DNA of 64,000 nt from Halioglobus maricola (GCF_009388985.1 NZ_CP036422.1:1688501-1752500); one strand, 5' to 3'; counted from the stretch's first letter, positions 39,335 to 48,917 are shown. Program-made: numbers and translations. The notes: generated by a model from the letters alone, not told the origin.

Positions 39335-41829
39335 CGCTCAATCTCCAGCTGCAATATCGTCCAGGAATTGAAGCCGTGGTTGTGCAAGTGGTATTCGATC
39401 TCCGCGCCTTGCGGGGCATCGAACTCGACCGGGATCCGCAGGTCGAATATCTGCGCGTCGGCGGGAATGTCCACCGTCGCTTCCCACAGTAAATTTCCGT
39501 CTATGCTGATCGCCACGTGTCCCTGCGCGGCCTCGGCGGCACGCAGGTCGCCGTGCCACAGCACCAGATGCACCGTGTCGCCTGATTGCAATGCAGACAG
39601 GCTAGGTTGTACCAGGGACAGATAGTTGCAGTAACCGGTTTCTACTTCCAGTGCATCGCCTTCTGCGTAGTAGCTGTTGGCGGGGCAGTTGATTTCAGTG
39701 GGTCGATGATCGGGGAACGCATCCTGCCCAGCGGTTTGAGGCGTCCAGGCGTTGACCTCCGTCAGCCGCAGGCGCGCTTCGGCAAAGTCTTCCACCACCT
39801 CGATCTCTACCTCGCGCTCTATGCCAAGTGCATGATGATCGGCGCCGCGCAGGCTGAGGCGCAGGGTATGTATCCCTGGCTCGATATCGGCGGGCAGCTC
39901 GTAGTAATAGAGCGGGTCCCAGGCAGTAAGGTGCTCGGCGTCATCGTCGTCAGTATTCAGGTAGAGGTGATAGTGGCCTTCATATACTGAACTGTGATCG
40001 TCGTTGGCGTCAGTGTGCATGGATGTCATATGCATACTGGCGTCGTCGTGGTTGTGTTCGCCGGGGTCGTGGAGAGAGAAATTGTTCAGGACCAGCTGCA
40101 GTGGCACAAGGTCGCCCGGTACGAACTGCTGCCGATAGCTGGGAGATTCAATGCGTACATTCACCTGGGGGGTGTAATCGTAGCCGTCCTGTGGTGCCGT
40201 CATCATGACTGACATCAGGCACATCTCGTCCTGGGTGCCATCGCCCCAGTCCACGTCGCTGGTTTGTAACTGCTCGCCGTTCACAAATTCCTGGTTTGCC
40301 TGGCTGTTGTCCCAGTAGCACTCCAGGCGAATCGTGTCGCCCGGATTTACCAGTACTTCCCGATCGAAGTTGAAGGTGCTCTGCCAATTGAAGTCCCAGT
40401 CACGGATGTCCAGCAACACCTGTTCAGTGCCGTCTGATCGAATCAGGGTTGTTCTCCCACTCTTGCCCAGGTTGTGCATGTGCAGGAAGCCCTGGTGAAT
40501 GACCCAGGGGTCGAAACCGGTGAGGCCTATCTCGCTTCCAAAGATGCTGCTCAGGGCGCCGGTGGGGACTTCCCAGGAGTGATGGACATTGGGGTCGCCT
40601 GCGGGGATATGCATTACCCCATCCTGCAGCCAGCTTGGATTGGTGAGCAGGAACGAGTGCGCGGGTCGCTCAACTTCATCTGATGTCGCCACCAGAATGT
40701 CCGATTGATCTGGTGCGGGCTCGGTAGCGAGCGTGTTGTAGTGCATCTGCACGACCATCACCGAGCCGGGCTTGACGCCGATGCCGGTGTTGCGTGGTTG
40801 TGGCTCACGCCCTGCACCGGGGACCCAGCCGCCGATCTGGCGGGGCAGGGGCGCGCCGCTCACACCGCCTGCGCCGAGGCAGTACCAGCCAGGATGCCCG
40901 TCCTCGCCGCCGGCGGCGTAGTAAAGGTCAGCGTCTTCCGGTTCGGCGATAGAAACGATCACGTGGTGCACCTGGGCGACCACATCTGGCCTTACGTCAA
41001 CCGCAGTGACATAGGTGAACTCGTCTTCAGGCCAGGGGATAGCAAAGCAGCGGTGGTCATCCGGCAGCAGCGTGGGGGTATAGGCCTGGGGCAACTGTAG
41101 CTCAATGTTGAAGTTGACTGATTCCTGTACGGGCAATTCCGGAGCCACGTAATCTGCAGGGTCGCCTTCGGGCATGTCGCTTTTCAGCCAGCGCGTCAGC
41201 GCATACTTCTCGGCATCGTCCAGGTTTCGTTCATGTTTGAACGGTGTGTACCCTGCCGTCGGCGGCCAGGGCGGCATGGTGCCGTTGTCGATAGAGAACG
41301 CGGCCGCTGCAGCGACACCGCGCACATCTTGCAGGCTTTCTAGCGGAAAAGGAGCAATGCCGTCTGTTTCGTGACACTGAACGCAGCGCCGTTCGAGAAT
41401 GGAGCGAATGTCGCGGTGATAAGTAAACTGTGACACGGGCAGAGCGGGCGCGTCGTCAGGGCTTCCCAGCGGCGCACCCTCATTGAGCCACTCCAGCAAA
41501 AGCGCACCCTCGGTCTCGGTGTGATGTGCGTAGCCCACTGGTGGCATGGTGTCTGCTTCGACAACATAGATCATGGCCGAGAGCTTGGCTTCTACCTGTG
41601 CGTGCGTTTCCAGAGGGAAGGGCGCTTCGCCACCATCGCGATGGCAGGACACGCAGTACCGTTCCAGCAAGGGTTTCGCAGTGCTGTAGTAGGTGATGGC
41701 GGGGGGCGCCCCCGTTTTTTGTGCACCGCTGTTTTCAGCTGGCGGGGGATTGCTACCGGAGCCGCCGCCCCCACCGCAACCGGCGAGAACGAGGCAAAAC
41801 AACAAACTTATATTTTTATGTGTTCGCAT
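39331..41829 (-). CDS. Lipoprotein with two c-heme motifs and a PHM/DBH-type dicopper monooxygenase domain
   Basis: 832 residues. Lipobox LVLAGC (Cys18). Two heme motifs, C59-V-S-C-H63 and C149-V-Q-C-H153, each with a following TMPP that can supply Met (M95, M185). From about residue 240 to 550 it is a type II copper monooxygenase: first copper site H288-H289 (VHHVIVS) and H363 (QMHYN), second site H450/H452 (LHMHNLGKSG) and Met near 542 (DEMCLMSVMM). All PHM ligands therefore look present. The C-terminal part has a His-rich stretch (HNHDDASMHMTSMHTD) and a barrel-like domain. PHM enzymes hydroxylate C-H bonds with O2 and a reductant; here attached hemes could feed electrons. First gene of the operon; frame starts MRTHKNISLL. 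Confidence 0.82.
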   Translation of the reverse strand: MRTHKNISLLFCLVLAGCGGGGGSGSNPPPAENSGAQKTGAPPAITYYSTAKPLLERYCVSCHRDGGEAPFPLETHAQVEAKLSAMIYVVEADTMPPVGYAHHTETEGALLLEWLNEGAPLGSPDDAPALPVSQFTYHRDIRSILERRCVQCHETDGIAPFPLESLQDVRGVAAAAAFSIDNGTMPPWPPTAGYTPFKHERNLDDAEKYALTRWLKSDMPEGDPADYVAPELPVQESVNFNIELQLPQAYTPTLLPDDHRCFAIPWPEDEFTYVTAVDVRPDVVAQVHHVIVSIAEPEDADLYYAAGGEDGHPGWYCLGAGGVSGAPLPRQIGGWVPGAGREPQPRNTGIGVKPGSVMVVQMHYNTLATEPAPDQSDILVATSDEVERPAHSFLLTNPSWLQDGVMHIPAGDPNVHHSWEVPTGALSSIFGSEIGLTGFDPWVIHQGFLHMHNLGKSGRTTLIRSDGTEQVLLDIRDWDFNWQSTFNFDREVLVNPGDTIRLECYWDNSQANQEFVNGEQLQTSDVDWGDGTQDEMCLMSVMMTAPQDGYDYTPQVNVRIESPSYRQQFVPGDLVPLQLVLNNFSLHDPGEHNHDDASMHMTSMHTDANDDHSSVYEGHYHLYLNTDDDDAEHLTAWDPLYYYELPADIEPGIHTLRLSLRGADHHALGIEREVEIEVVEDFAEARLRLTEVNAWTPQTAGQDAFPDHRPTEINCPANSYYAEGDALEVETGYCNYLSLVQPSLSALQSGDTVHLVLWHGDLRAAEAAQGHVAISIDGNLLWEATVDIPADAQIFDLRIPVEFDAPQGAEIEYHLHNHGFNSWTILQLEIER

Positions 41830-41863
41830 AACACATGAAATATACCACGGTGTGCTGTCAGGG

Positions 41864-42766
41864 TCAGCCCGCCATTGCGGTATTGGTCGCCGGCGCGAAG
41901 GCCTCGATGGCCGCCGGATCGAAGCCTAATTCACCGTCCGGACGCAGGGGCTGAATGCAGACATGGTCGGCGCCATTGTTCCAGTGCTCTTCAAGCCGCT
42001 GGGTGATAGCGGCCTCGTCACCCCAGGCCACGATGGCGTCCACCAGTCGGTCACTGCCGCCGTCTTCGAAGTCGGCTTCGGTGAAACCAAGCGTCAGCAG
42101 GTTGTTGCGATAGTTGGGCAGGGCAAGATACATGGACATCGCTTTGCGGGAGACTGCCCTGGCTTTTTGCGGGTCGGTTTCCAGCAGTACTTTTTGTTCC
42201 GGAGCCAGAAAGTTTTCCGGCCCGAGAATTTCTCGCGCCCGCGCCGTATGGTCGGGTGTGACAAAATAGGGGTGAGCGCCGTCGGCTTTGGAGCCTGCGA
42301 GACCGAGCATTTTTTCCCGCAGAGCCGCCAGTACCAGATAGCCCTGCTTGGCAGGTTGAGGCCCGAGATAAAGGGCCTCCTCCATGCGCTCGAGATAGTT
42401 GCGCATGGTAGTCAGCGGCTTGCCGTACTCGTGTTGGCGTATGCCGCTGACGAGGTCTCCGTGAGAGACACCTATCCCCAGTATCAGTCGTCCACCGCTC
42501 AATTCATCGATGGAATTTCTCGCCGCCTTCATCGCCATTGCGTCGCGGGCGTAGAGATTGGCAATACCGGTTGCCAGATGGATTTCTTCGGTAGCCAGTG
42601 CGAGCGCCGACAGTGTCACGAAGGGGTCCCGGCCCACCGCTTCGGGAACCCATATCGCACCGTAGCCCAATTTTTCTGCCTGCTGGCCAAATGTAGCGAT
42701 GTCGTCGAAGCTGTAGTTTTCCAATGGGCACCAGATGCCCAGCTTTGCGATGTCGGGTTTGCTCAC
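41864..42766 (-). CDS. LLM-class flavin-dependent oxidoreductase
   Basis: 300-residue luciferase-like monooxygenase of the F420/FMN type (TIM barrel): LGIWCPLENYSFDDIATFGQQAEKLGYGAIWVPEA at the start and LSGGRLILGIGVSHGDLV in the middle. It resembles the TIGR03620-type group. Substrate unknown; its position just downstream of an acyl-CoA dehydrogenase on the same strand (42 bases) suggests a joint fatty-acid or terpenoid route (inference). Confidence 0.85.
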   Translation of the reverse strand: MSKPDIAKLGIWCPLENYSFDDIATFGQQAEKLGYGAIWVPEAVGRDPFVTLSALALATEEIHLATGIANLYARDAMAMKAARNSIDELSGGRLILGIGVSHGDLVSGIRQHEYGKPLTTMRNYLERMEEALYLGPQPAKQGYLVLAALREKMLGLAGSKADGAHPYFVTPDHTARAREILGPENFLAPEQKVLLETDPQKARAVSRKAMSMYLALPNYRNNLLTLGFTEADFEDGGSDRLVDAIVAWGDEAAITQRLEEHWNNGADHVCIQPLRPDGELGFDPAAIEAFAPATNTAMAG

Positions 42767-42808
42767 AACGTGTATCTCACTGTCTATGGGTGGGTCCCAG
42801 ATACTAAA

Positions 42809-44614
42809 TCAGAACCACCCCACTTGCATGTCGTAACTCGTGGTGTCTACGTTGGCTACGATGTCTGCCCAGTGTTTGGTCTCGGGCAGTTCGATGCGGA
42901 AGAAGTATTGCATCGCCTGCAGTTTGCCTCGATAGAAATGCTCATCTGCTTCGTGCGGTTGAGCGGCGAGCGCTGCATCAGCAACAATCGCCTGCTTCAG
43001 CCATAGCCAGGCGATAACGACATGGCCGAACAGATCCAGATACTTCACTGAGTTGGAGAACACGGCATCGATGTTCTGTGACTGGGTTGCCGTCAGCACG
43101 GTTTCAGTGGTGTGTTTGAGGGTCGCGATGGTATCGGCCAGTTGCTCAGCGTAGCCGGCAAGTGCCTGAGATTGTTTCGCTTCGTCGATGGTCTTCTGCA
43201 TTTCGTTAAGGCAGGCGGTGTAACCGGCAAAGCCGTTCATGGTCACTTTGCGGCCGAGGAGGTCCAGCGACTGGATGCCCGTAGTGCCCTCGTGGATGGG
43301 ATTCAGGCGATTGTCTCGGTAGAACATTTCCACCGGGTGTTCGTTGATATAGCCCGCTCCGCCCAGCACCTGGATAGCGTAGTAATTGGCTTTAGGGCCA
43401 TACTCGGACGGCCACGACTTGATAATCGGGGTCAGGAAGTCGAGCAGCGTGTGTGCCGCCTGCCGCTCTTCTTCGGTTGCCGCGGTCTTCTCATCGTCGA
43501 CCAGCCTGCTGCCATACATACATAAGGCCAATGCGCCCTCGCTGTAGGCCTTCTGGGTGAGCAGCATGCGACGAATGTCCGGGTGTTCAATAATGTTGAC
43601 CGGGCTGGAGTGAGGGTCTTTTTCAGACAACAGCCGCCCCTGGGGGCGGTCCTTGGCATAATCCAGTGAGTACTGATATCCGGCGACACCAATGGTGGCG
43701 GCAGAGGATCCCACCATGATGCGTGCTTCATTCATCATGTGGAACATATACGACAGCCCCTTGTTTTCCTCGCCAACCAGGTAGCCAATAGCCCCGTCCT
43801 GTTCGCCGAAGTTGAGTGCAGTGGAGGTTTGTGCGCGACCGCCCATTTTGTGGAACAGTCCGGCCAGAGCGACTTCGTTGCGAGCGCCCAGGGATCCATC
43901 ATCGTTAACCAGGAACTTGGGCACTATGAACAGCGAAATGCCTTTCACACCCTTCGGTGCACCTTTCACTCTGGCCAGTACGAGATGAACGATATTTTCA
44001 GTCAACTCGTGATCGCCGCCGGAGATGTAAATTTTGTTGCCGGAGACGCGATAGCTGCCATCTTCGTCTTTCGTTGCCGAGGTGGTCAGGTCGGCCAGGC
44101 CTGAACCCGCGCCGGGTTCGGTCATCGCCATAGTGCCTGCGAAGCGGCCTTCTCGCATGGGTAAGACCCATTTCTCGATCTGTTCGGCGCTGCCGTGGGC
44201 TTCCACGAGATTGGCATTCGCCGTCGTCAGTGCGGTATAGCCAGTAGCCACGCCACCGGCAGCCACCAGGTAGGAACTGGCGGCATTGGCCACGATAGCG
44301 GGCAGCTGCATGCCGCCGGTCTCATAACTGGCAGTGGGGGACGCCAGTCCGGACTGGATAATCGCCTCGACCCCGGTCTTGATGTCGGGAATCATGTGAA
44401 CCTTCTCGCCATCGAAAGTGGGCTCCTGGTTGTCCGCCTTCATACGAAACGGCAGCAACACTTTTTCCGCGACTGTCTTGGCGGTGTTCAAAGTGGCGTC
44501 GAAGGTTTCGCGGTTGTGATCTGCAAACTGCGTGCGCTCGGTCAGGGCCTCTGCATCGAATAATTCGTACAGCAAGAATTCAAGGTCGCGGTCGTTCATC
44601 AGGGGAGCAGGCAT
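42809..44614 (-). CDS. Acyl-CoA dehydrogenase, large type
   Basis: 601 residues: N-terminal, middle and C-terminal acyl-CoA dehydrogenase domains (AMTEPGAGSGLADLTTSATKDEDGSYRVSGNKIYISGGDHEL; the catalytic Glu region NRLNPIHEGTTGIQSLDLLG) plus a C-terminal extension typical of the ~600-residue AcdA/DUF1974-like group. FAD-dependent first step of fatty-acid beta-oxidation. Divergent from the XRE regulator at 44690 across 75 bases. Confidence 0.9.
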   Translation of the reverse strand: MPAPLMNDRDLEFLLYELFDAEALTERTQFADHNRETFDATLNTAKTVAEKVLLPFRMKADNQEPTFDGEKVHMIPDIKTGVEAIIQSGLASPTASYETGGMQLPAIVANAASSYLVAAGGVATGYTALTTANANLVEAHGSAEQIEKWVLPMREGRFAGTMAMTEPGAGSGLADLTTSATKDEDGSYRVSGNKIYISGGDHELTENIVHLVLARVKGAPKGVKGISLFIVPKFLVNDDGSLGARNEVALAGLFHKMGGRAQTSTALNFGEQDGAIGYLVGEENKGLSYMFHMMNEARIMVGSSAATIGVAGYQYSLDYAKDRPQGRLLSEKDPHSSPVNIIEHPDIRRMLLTQKAYSEGALALCMYGSRLVDDEKTAATEEERQAAHTLLDFLTPIIKSWPSEYGPKANYYAIQVLGGAGYINEHPVEMFYRDNRLNPIHEGTTGIQSLDLLGRKVTMNGFAGYTACLNEMQKTIDEAKQSQALAGYAEQLADTIATLKHTTETVLTATQSQNIDAVFSNSVKYLDLFGHVVIAWLWLKQAIVADAALAAQPHEADEHFYRGKLQAMQYFFRIELPETKHWADIVANVDTTSYDMQVGWF

Positions 44615-44689
44615 GGTTTACCTCATGGTTAGTCAGCGCTTCAGGACGCCTATTGTGGCTAAACCGGGGCAGAGATAACATGACACCCG

Positions 44690-45532
44690 ATGTCTAGTTC
44701 ACCTCATAATATGACCAATGAACATACGTTTGGGCCGTTGCTCAGGTTTTGGCGTGGTGTTTTCAACTTAAACCAGGAAACGCTGGCCTCGCAGCTCGAT
44801 TCTTCCCCCCGCCATATTAGCCGGCTGGAGAATGGTCGATCGCTGCCGAGCAAATCCCTTGTAATGAGCATCGCTCGCGAGTTGGGCTTGGGGGAACGCG
44901 ATACCAATCATCTACTCATGTCGGCTGGTTTCACACCGCTGGTCGAAAAAGTGGATTTCTATGCGCCGGAGATGCGCTGGCTGCGCAAGGCGATGACCCT
45001 CTCGCTGCGGGCGCTTGATCCGTATCCTGCCACGCTCGTTGATGGCGCCGGGAACATCCTGATGGTCAACCGGGGCTGGATTGGCTTTTACCGCAATGAG
45101 ATCCCGCCGGAAATACTGGCTGCGGTGACGAATCACTTCGACTTCCTGCTGAATCACCAGAGTGGAATGATGAGTGGCTGGGAAGACACGCTCTCGGTCA
45201 TCATGATGTCATTGCAGCAGGCGGCGCTCATGCGAGGCAACCCGGAGAGCCAGCAGATGCTGGACCGCTTGATAGCCTCGCCCAATGTGCCGCCAGATTG
45301 GCGTCAACGCGGTGCCAGGCTTGAACCGATGGCGAGTTACAGGGTGCAGATTAACGTGAACGGTTCACCCCAGCCATTTTTCAGCGTTAGCCAGACTGTG
45401 GGTGCCATGGGCCCCAACGCCTATGTCTCAGAGCCGGCCTTAACGCTGAACACCTTGTATCCGGAAGACGAGTCCCTTGATTTATCGTCTTTGCTGGATC
45501 AGGACCTGGAGCATCCACTGCTGTTTTACTGA
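44690..45532 (+). CDS. XRE regulator with MmyB-like ligand-binding domain
   Basis: 280 residues: helix-turn-helix (LNQETLASQLDSSPRHISRLENGRSLPSK, 24-52) followed by an MmyB-type sensory domain (about 90-260: ALDPYPATLVDGAGNILMVNRGW, FDFLLNHQSGM). MmyB-like domains are thought to bind fatty acids or similar ligands. It is divergent from the acyl-CoA dehydrogenase, which it may control. A second ATG at 44711 is possible; neither has a clear ribosome site. Confidence 0.85.
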   Translation: MSSSPHNMTNEHTFGPLLRFWRGVFNLNQETLASQLDSSPRHISRLENGRSLPSKSLVMSIARELGLGERDTNHLLMSAGFTPLVEKVDFYAPEMRWLRKAMTLSLRALDPYPATLVDGAGNILMVNRGWIGFYRNEIPPEILAAVTNHFDFLLNHQSGMMSGWEDTLSVIMMSLQQAALMRGNPESQQMLDRLIASPNVPPDWRQRGARLEPMASYRVQINVNGSPQPFFSVSQTVGAMGPNAYVSEPALTLNTLYPEDESLDLSSLLDQDLEHPLLFY

Positions 45533-45559
45533 TGAGTGCTCCGGGCTTGCAGTGACAAT

Positions 45560-46003
45560 TCAGATGGTCTGAACGTTATTCTTTCTGATGCGCTGCAGAA
45601 AAGTATCCGGCACTTCGATGACTTTCCCTGCTGCATAGTCGAAAAATAGCAGCGTGGTGGCGATACGTGCCATCTCGCGCTCTAGCGACAGATTGTTGAT
45701 CTGGTAAATAAACTCGAAGCTTCTTCTGCCGAAATTTCTCGCCGCGAGTTTAACCTCTAGTGAATCTCCATATTTGGCCTCGGAGATATACTCGACCTCG
45801 GAGTGAGCCATGATCAGCCCGGCGTCTTCGAATGCCGTGGCGTCGGCATACCCGAGGTGTTTTATAAAGCGCAGCTGGGCTTCCATGGCGATGGGCAAGA
45901 AGCGGTCTGCACCCAGGTGATTGGCAGAATTGACATCGGAATAGAGGACCTCGTATTCGGTGGCGAAGATGAACTGATCGGGAAGATCTATGGTTTTGCG
46001 CAT
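45560..46003 (-). CDS. Acyl-CoA thioesterase (4HBT hot-dog fold)
   Basis: 147 residues: hot-dog thioesterase with the D-x-N motif VLYSDVNSANHLGADRFLP, in which Asp is catalytic, and the strand ARNFGRRSFEFIYQI. Releases free acid from acyl-CoA. I use the ATG at 46003 (MRKTIDLPDQ); 46030 and 46048 are alternatives with no better ribosome site. Confidence 0.8.
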   Translation of the reverse strand: MRKTIDLPDQFIFATEYEVLYSDVNSANHLGADRFLPIAMEAQLRFIKHLGYADATAFEDAGLIMAHSEVEYISEAKYGDSLEVKLAARNFGRRSFEFIYQINNLSLEREMARIATTLLFFDYAAGKVIEVPDTFLQRIRKNNVQTI

Positions 46004-46111
46004 GAAGTTCTCTGGTCGAAAGGTTGGCATCGGCGGTAAAAACCGCAATTATAGTGTGAAACTGGTAAAGATAAATGTCTCCAATCAATCCACCCACAAA
46101 AGGAAATCATC

Positions 46112-46891
46112 ATGCCACGCGTAAATCTGCAGGGTAGTTCATCCATTGTCACCGGCGGTGCCTCGGGCATCGGCGAGGCCTGCGCACGTCAACTCGCTGA
46201 GGCCGGCTCGAAGGTTGTCATCGCCGATCTCAACGAAGAGAAAGGTAGCCAGGTTGCCAGCGAGATCGGCGGTGTGTTCGTCAAGTGCGACGTGACCAAG
46301 ACCGAAGACGCTGATGCAGCTGTCGCCGCGGCCACAGAATTGGGCCCGCTACGTGCCTGTGTAAACTCGGCAGGCCTTGGTGCCCCGGGCCGTACCATCA
46401 ATCGCGATAACGAGCCGCTCGATCTGGATAAGTTCAGCTTCGTAATCAAGGTAAACCTGATTGGTACCTTTAATGTTTTGAGCCGTGCCGCCGCAGCGAT
46501 GGCCCAAACCGAGGCGATGGACGAAGATGGCAGCCGTGGCGCTATCGTTAATCTGGCGTCCTGTGCAGCCTTTGACGGGCAGATTGGCCAGGCTTCTTAC
46601 TCCGCCTCCAAAGGCGGTGTTGTCGGCATGACCTTGCCCATTGCCCGCGATCTCAGTGTCTCGGGAATTCGGGTGAATACAGTCGCCCCTGGCCTGATAG
46701 ATACACCAATCTACGGCGAAGGCGAGCACGCCGAGGCATTCAAGGCCCACCTCGGTCAATCAGTGCTTTTCCCGAAACGTCTGGGACACGGCGAAGAACT
46801 CGCTTTTGCCGTCATGGAGTGTATAACCAATCCCTACATGAATGCTGAAGTGATTCGCATGGACGGCGGTATCCGCATGCCTCCAAAATAG
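46112..46891 (+). CDS. SDR oxidoreductase, 3-hydroxyacyl-CoA dehydrogenase type II-like
   Basis: 259 residues. Cofactor motif VTGGASGIGEACARQLAEAG with D39 (IADLNEEK) indicating NAD preference, active-site S (VNLASCAAF) and YSASKGG tetrad. The ending WRMDGGIRMPPK-like tail (EVIRMDGGIRMPPK) is typical for the HSD17B10-like group, which oxidises 3-hydroxyacyl-CoA or branched substrates. AAAGGAAA 7 bases upstream. Confidence 0.88.
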   Translation: MPRVNLQGSSSIVTGGASGIGEACARQLAEAGSKVVIADLNEEKGSQVASEIGGVFVKCDVTKTEDADAAVAAATELGPLRACVNSAGLGAPGRTINRDNEPLDLDKFSFVIKVNLIGTFNVLSRAAAAMAQTEAMDEDGSRGAIVNLASCAAFDGQIGQASYSASKGGVVGMTLPIARDLSVSGIRVNTVAPGLIDTPIYGEGEHAEAFKAHLGQSVLFPKRLGHGEELAFAVMECITNPYMNAEVIRMDGGIRMPPK

Positions 46892-46989
46892 GCCAGCTGA
46901 TGAAGGCAGGGGGGTATCAATAGCCATACTGTTGGAATCGAGCCTTAAGGTATGATTCAGGGATAAAGATAACGTCCTGTGATGAAGCC

Positions 46990-48870
46990 ATGAAAGCAAT
47001 TCGAATCCTGCTGTGTAGTGTGATCTCCCTCCTGTTGGCTGGGCCTGTGCTGGCGCAGGAAAGTCGCCAGTTACTGTTTGGCGACACCCACTTGCATACG
47101 TCCTATTCCATGGACGCCTACCTCAATGGCAACAACACCGCCGACCCGGATACGGCGTACCGATACGCCCGGGGCCTGCCGGTTATTCACCCGTATCATC
47201 GCGCAAGGGTGCGCATTCAAACCCCGTTGGACTTCCTGGTCGTCTCCGACCACGCAGAGATGATGGGAGTCCTGCGGGCGATTCATACCGATAGCGCCGA
47301 GCTTGAGGACATGGGGTGGTGGGGTAACACCAAGCGCTGGTTCGCGTTGAAAGGCATGATTTGGGCAGTCGAAAGTGGCGACGGTGGTGCCGTACTGAAT
47401 TCCTTCCTGCCTGGCAAGATTGATCTCGCTGGCAAAGACCCGGTGGAACACGCGTCCATTACCCGCGGCGTGGCCAGCCCGTTCGGCGACACTGCGGCGA
47501 TGGAGACCACGGCCTGGCACGCGGTGATTGATGCGGCCGAGGCACACAATGAGCCGGGTGTCTTCACGGCTATCACCGGTTGGGAGTGGAGTTCCATTCC
47601 CGGGGGTGCCAACTTGCACCGCATTGTGTTTACGCCAGACGACGCCGACATAGCGCGTCAGTTTTTGCCCTATGGTTCGGACGTGAGTGAATATCCACAG
47701 GATCTGTGGCAATGGCTTGAGGATACCCAGGCGGCCACCGGCGCGCGTTTTATTGCGATGCCGCACAATTCCAATGTGTCCAAGGGATTTATGTACGATC
47801 GTAAAACCCTGACCCAGGAGCCGATTACTCGGGAGTATGCCGCGCGACGGTTGCGCTGGGAGCCTATCTCCGAAATCACCCAGATCAAGGGTGACTCTGA
47901 AACTCACCCGACACTCTCGCCAAATGACGAGTTTGCGGAGTACGAAACCTTTGCCTACAACCTGCAGAGCGAATACCAGGCCTACGAGGCGCGGGAAGGT
48001 GACTACATGCGCTCCGCCTTGAAGACGGGGTTGGTATTGGAGAGTGAGACAGGGGTTAATCCATACCAGTTCGGCATTATCGGCTCTACCGATTCGCACT
48101 CCGGCCTCGCGTCCGCCGAAGAGGCCAATTTCTGGGGCAAGTTTGCCCAGGACTCTGTCCCTGAGCGAAAGCTTGTAGGCGACCTTGTCGGCAGTAACGG
48201 CAGCAATGGCTGGAGTATGTCTGCCGCAGGCCTTGCAGCGGTGTGGGCCGACGAGAACACGCGTGACGGTATCTTTGATGCATTCCAGCGCAAAGAGGTT
48301 TACGCCACCACAGGTACGCGCCTCAAGGTACGTATGTTTGCCGGCTGGGAATTTTCCGAAGAGGACCTGCAGTCCGAGGCATTCGCTGAGCGAGGCTATG
48401 CCGGCGGCGTTCCCATGGGCGGTGTGCTCACAGGCTCCGATGGCGCCGCCCCGCGTTTCATTATCAGGGCTGAGAAAGATCCTGTGGGGGCCAACCTGGA
48501 CCGCATTCAGGTGGTGAAGGGTTGGCTGGATGCGGGGGGCGAGACCCATGAGCAGGTTTACAATGTAGTCTGGGCGGGTGAACGCGTATTGGGAGCTGAC
48601 GGCCGGCTGACGGCTGTGGGCAATACTGTGGACCTGAGCACCGGCGCCTATTCCAACACGATTGGCGCGCCGGCGCTTTCTGCCTATTGGCAAGACCCGG
48701 ACTTTGACCCAGGCCTGAGCGCTTTTTACTACGTCCGCGTCCTTGAGATTCCAACGCCCAGGCACTCCTTGCTTGATAGCATCGCTTTGAAGGCCGAGCA
48801 CTGGGACGAGCGCGACGCTACCATTCAGGAGCGGGCCTACACCTCTGCTGTGTGGATTGATCCACGTTAG
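46990..48870 (+). CDS. Exported DUF3604 protein
   Basis: 626 residues, signal peptide (cleavage near VLA-Q, residue 22), then DUF3604: LLFGDTHLHTSYSMDAYLNGN (PHP-like metal histidines), FLVVSDHAEMMGVL, GWEWSSIPGG and a late SADSHSGL-type motif (IGSTDSHSGLASAEE). These resemble PHP/amidohydrolase metal motifs, so a metal-dependent hydrolase is likely, but the function is unassigned. Stand-alone gene. Confidence 0.88.
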   Translation: MKAIRILLCSVISLLLAGPVLAQESRQLLFGDTHLHTSYSMDAYLNGNNTADPDTAYRYARGLPVIHPYHRARVRIQTPLDFLVVSDHAEMMGVLRAIHTDSAELEDMGWWGNTKRWFALKGMIWAVESGDGGAVLNSFLPGKIDLAGKDPVEHASITRGVASPFGDTAAMETTAWHAVIDAAEAHNEPGVFTAITGWEWSSIPGGANLHRIVFTPDDADIARQFLPYGSDVSEYPQDLWQWLEDTQAATGARFIAMPHNSNVSKGFMYDRKTLTQEPITREYAARRLRWEPISEITQIKGDSETHPTLSPNDEFAEYETFAYNLQSEYQAYEAREGDYMRSALKTGLVLESETGVNPYQFGIIGSTDSHSGLASAEEANFWGKFAQDSVPERKLVGDLVGSNGSNGWSMSAAGLAAVWADENTRDGIFDAFQRKEVYATTGTRLKVRMFAGWEFSEEDLQSEAFAERGYAGGVPMGGVLTGSDGAAPRFIIRAEKDPVGANLDRIQVVKGWLDAGGETHEQVYNVVWAGERVLGADGRLTAVGNTVDLSTGAYSNTIGAPALSAYWQDPDFDPGLSAFYYVRVLEIPTPRHSLLDSIALKAEHWDERDATIQERAYTSAVWIDPR

Positions 48871-48917
48871 GATTACCAAGAATAGCGCTGTCGCAGGCCA
48901 CAGCCTGGCGTAAGATT

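Noticed and set aside
41963..43006. 347-residue frame antisense to the LLM and acyl-CoA dehydrogenase genes
   Set aside because: Overlaps two well-supported genes on the other strand and has no recognisable fold.
47071..48879. 602-residue open frame antisense to the DUF3604 gene
   Set aside because: Long only because of high GC; no ribosome site, no recognisable domain, and the sense frame has a signal peptide and clear DUF3604 motifs.
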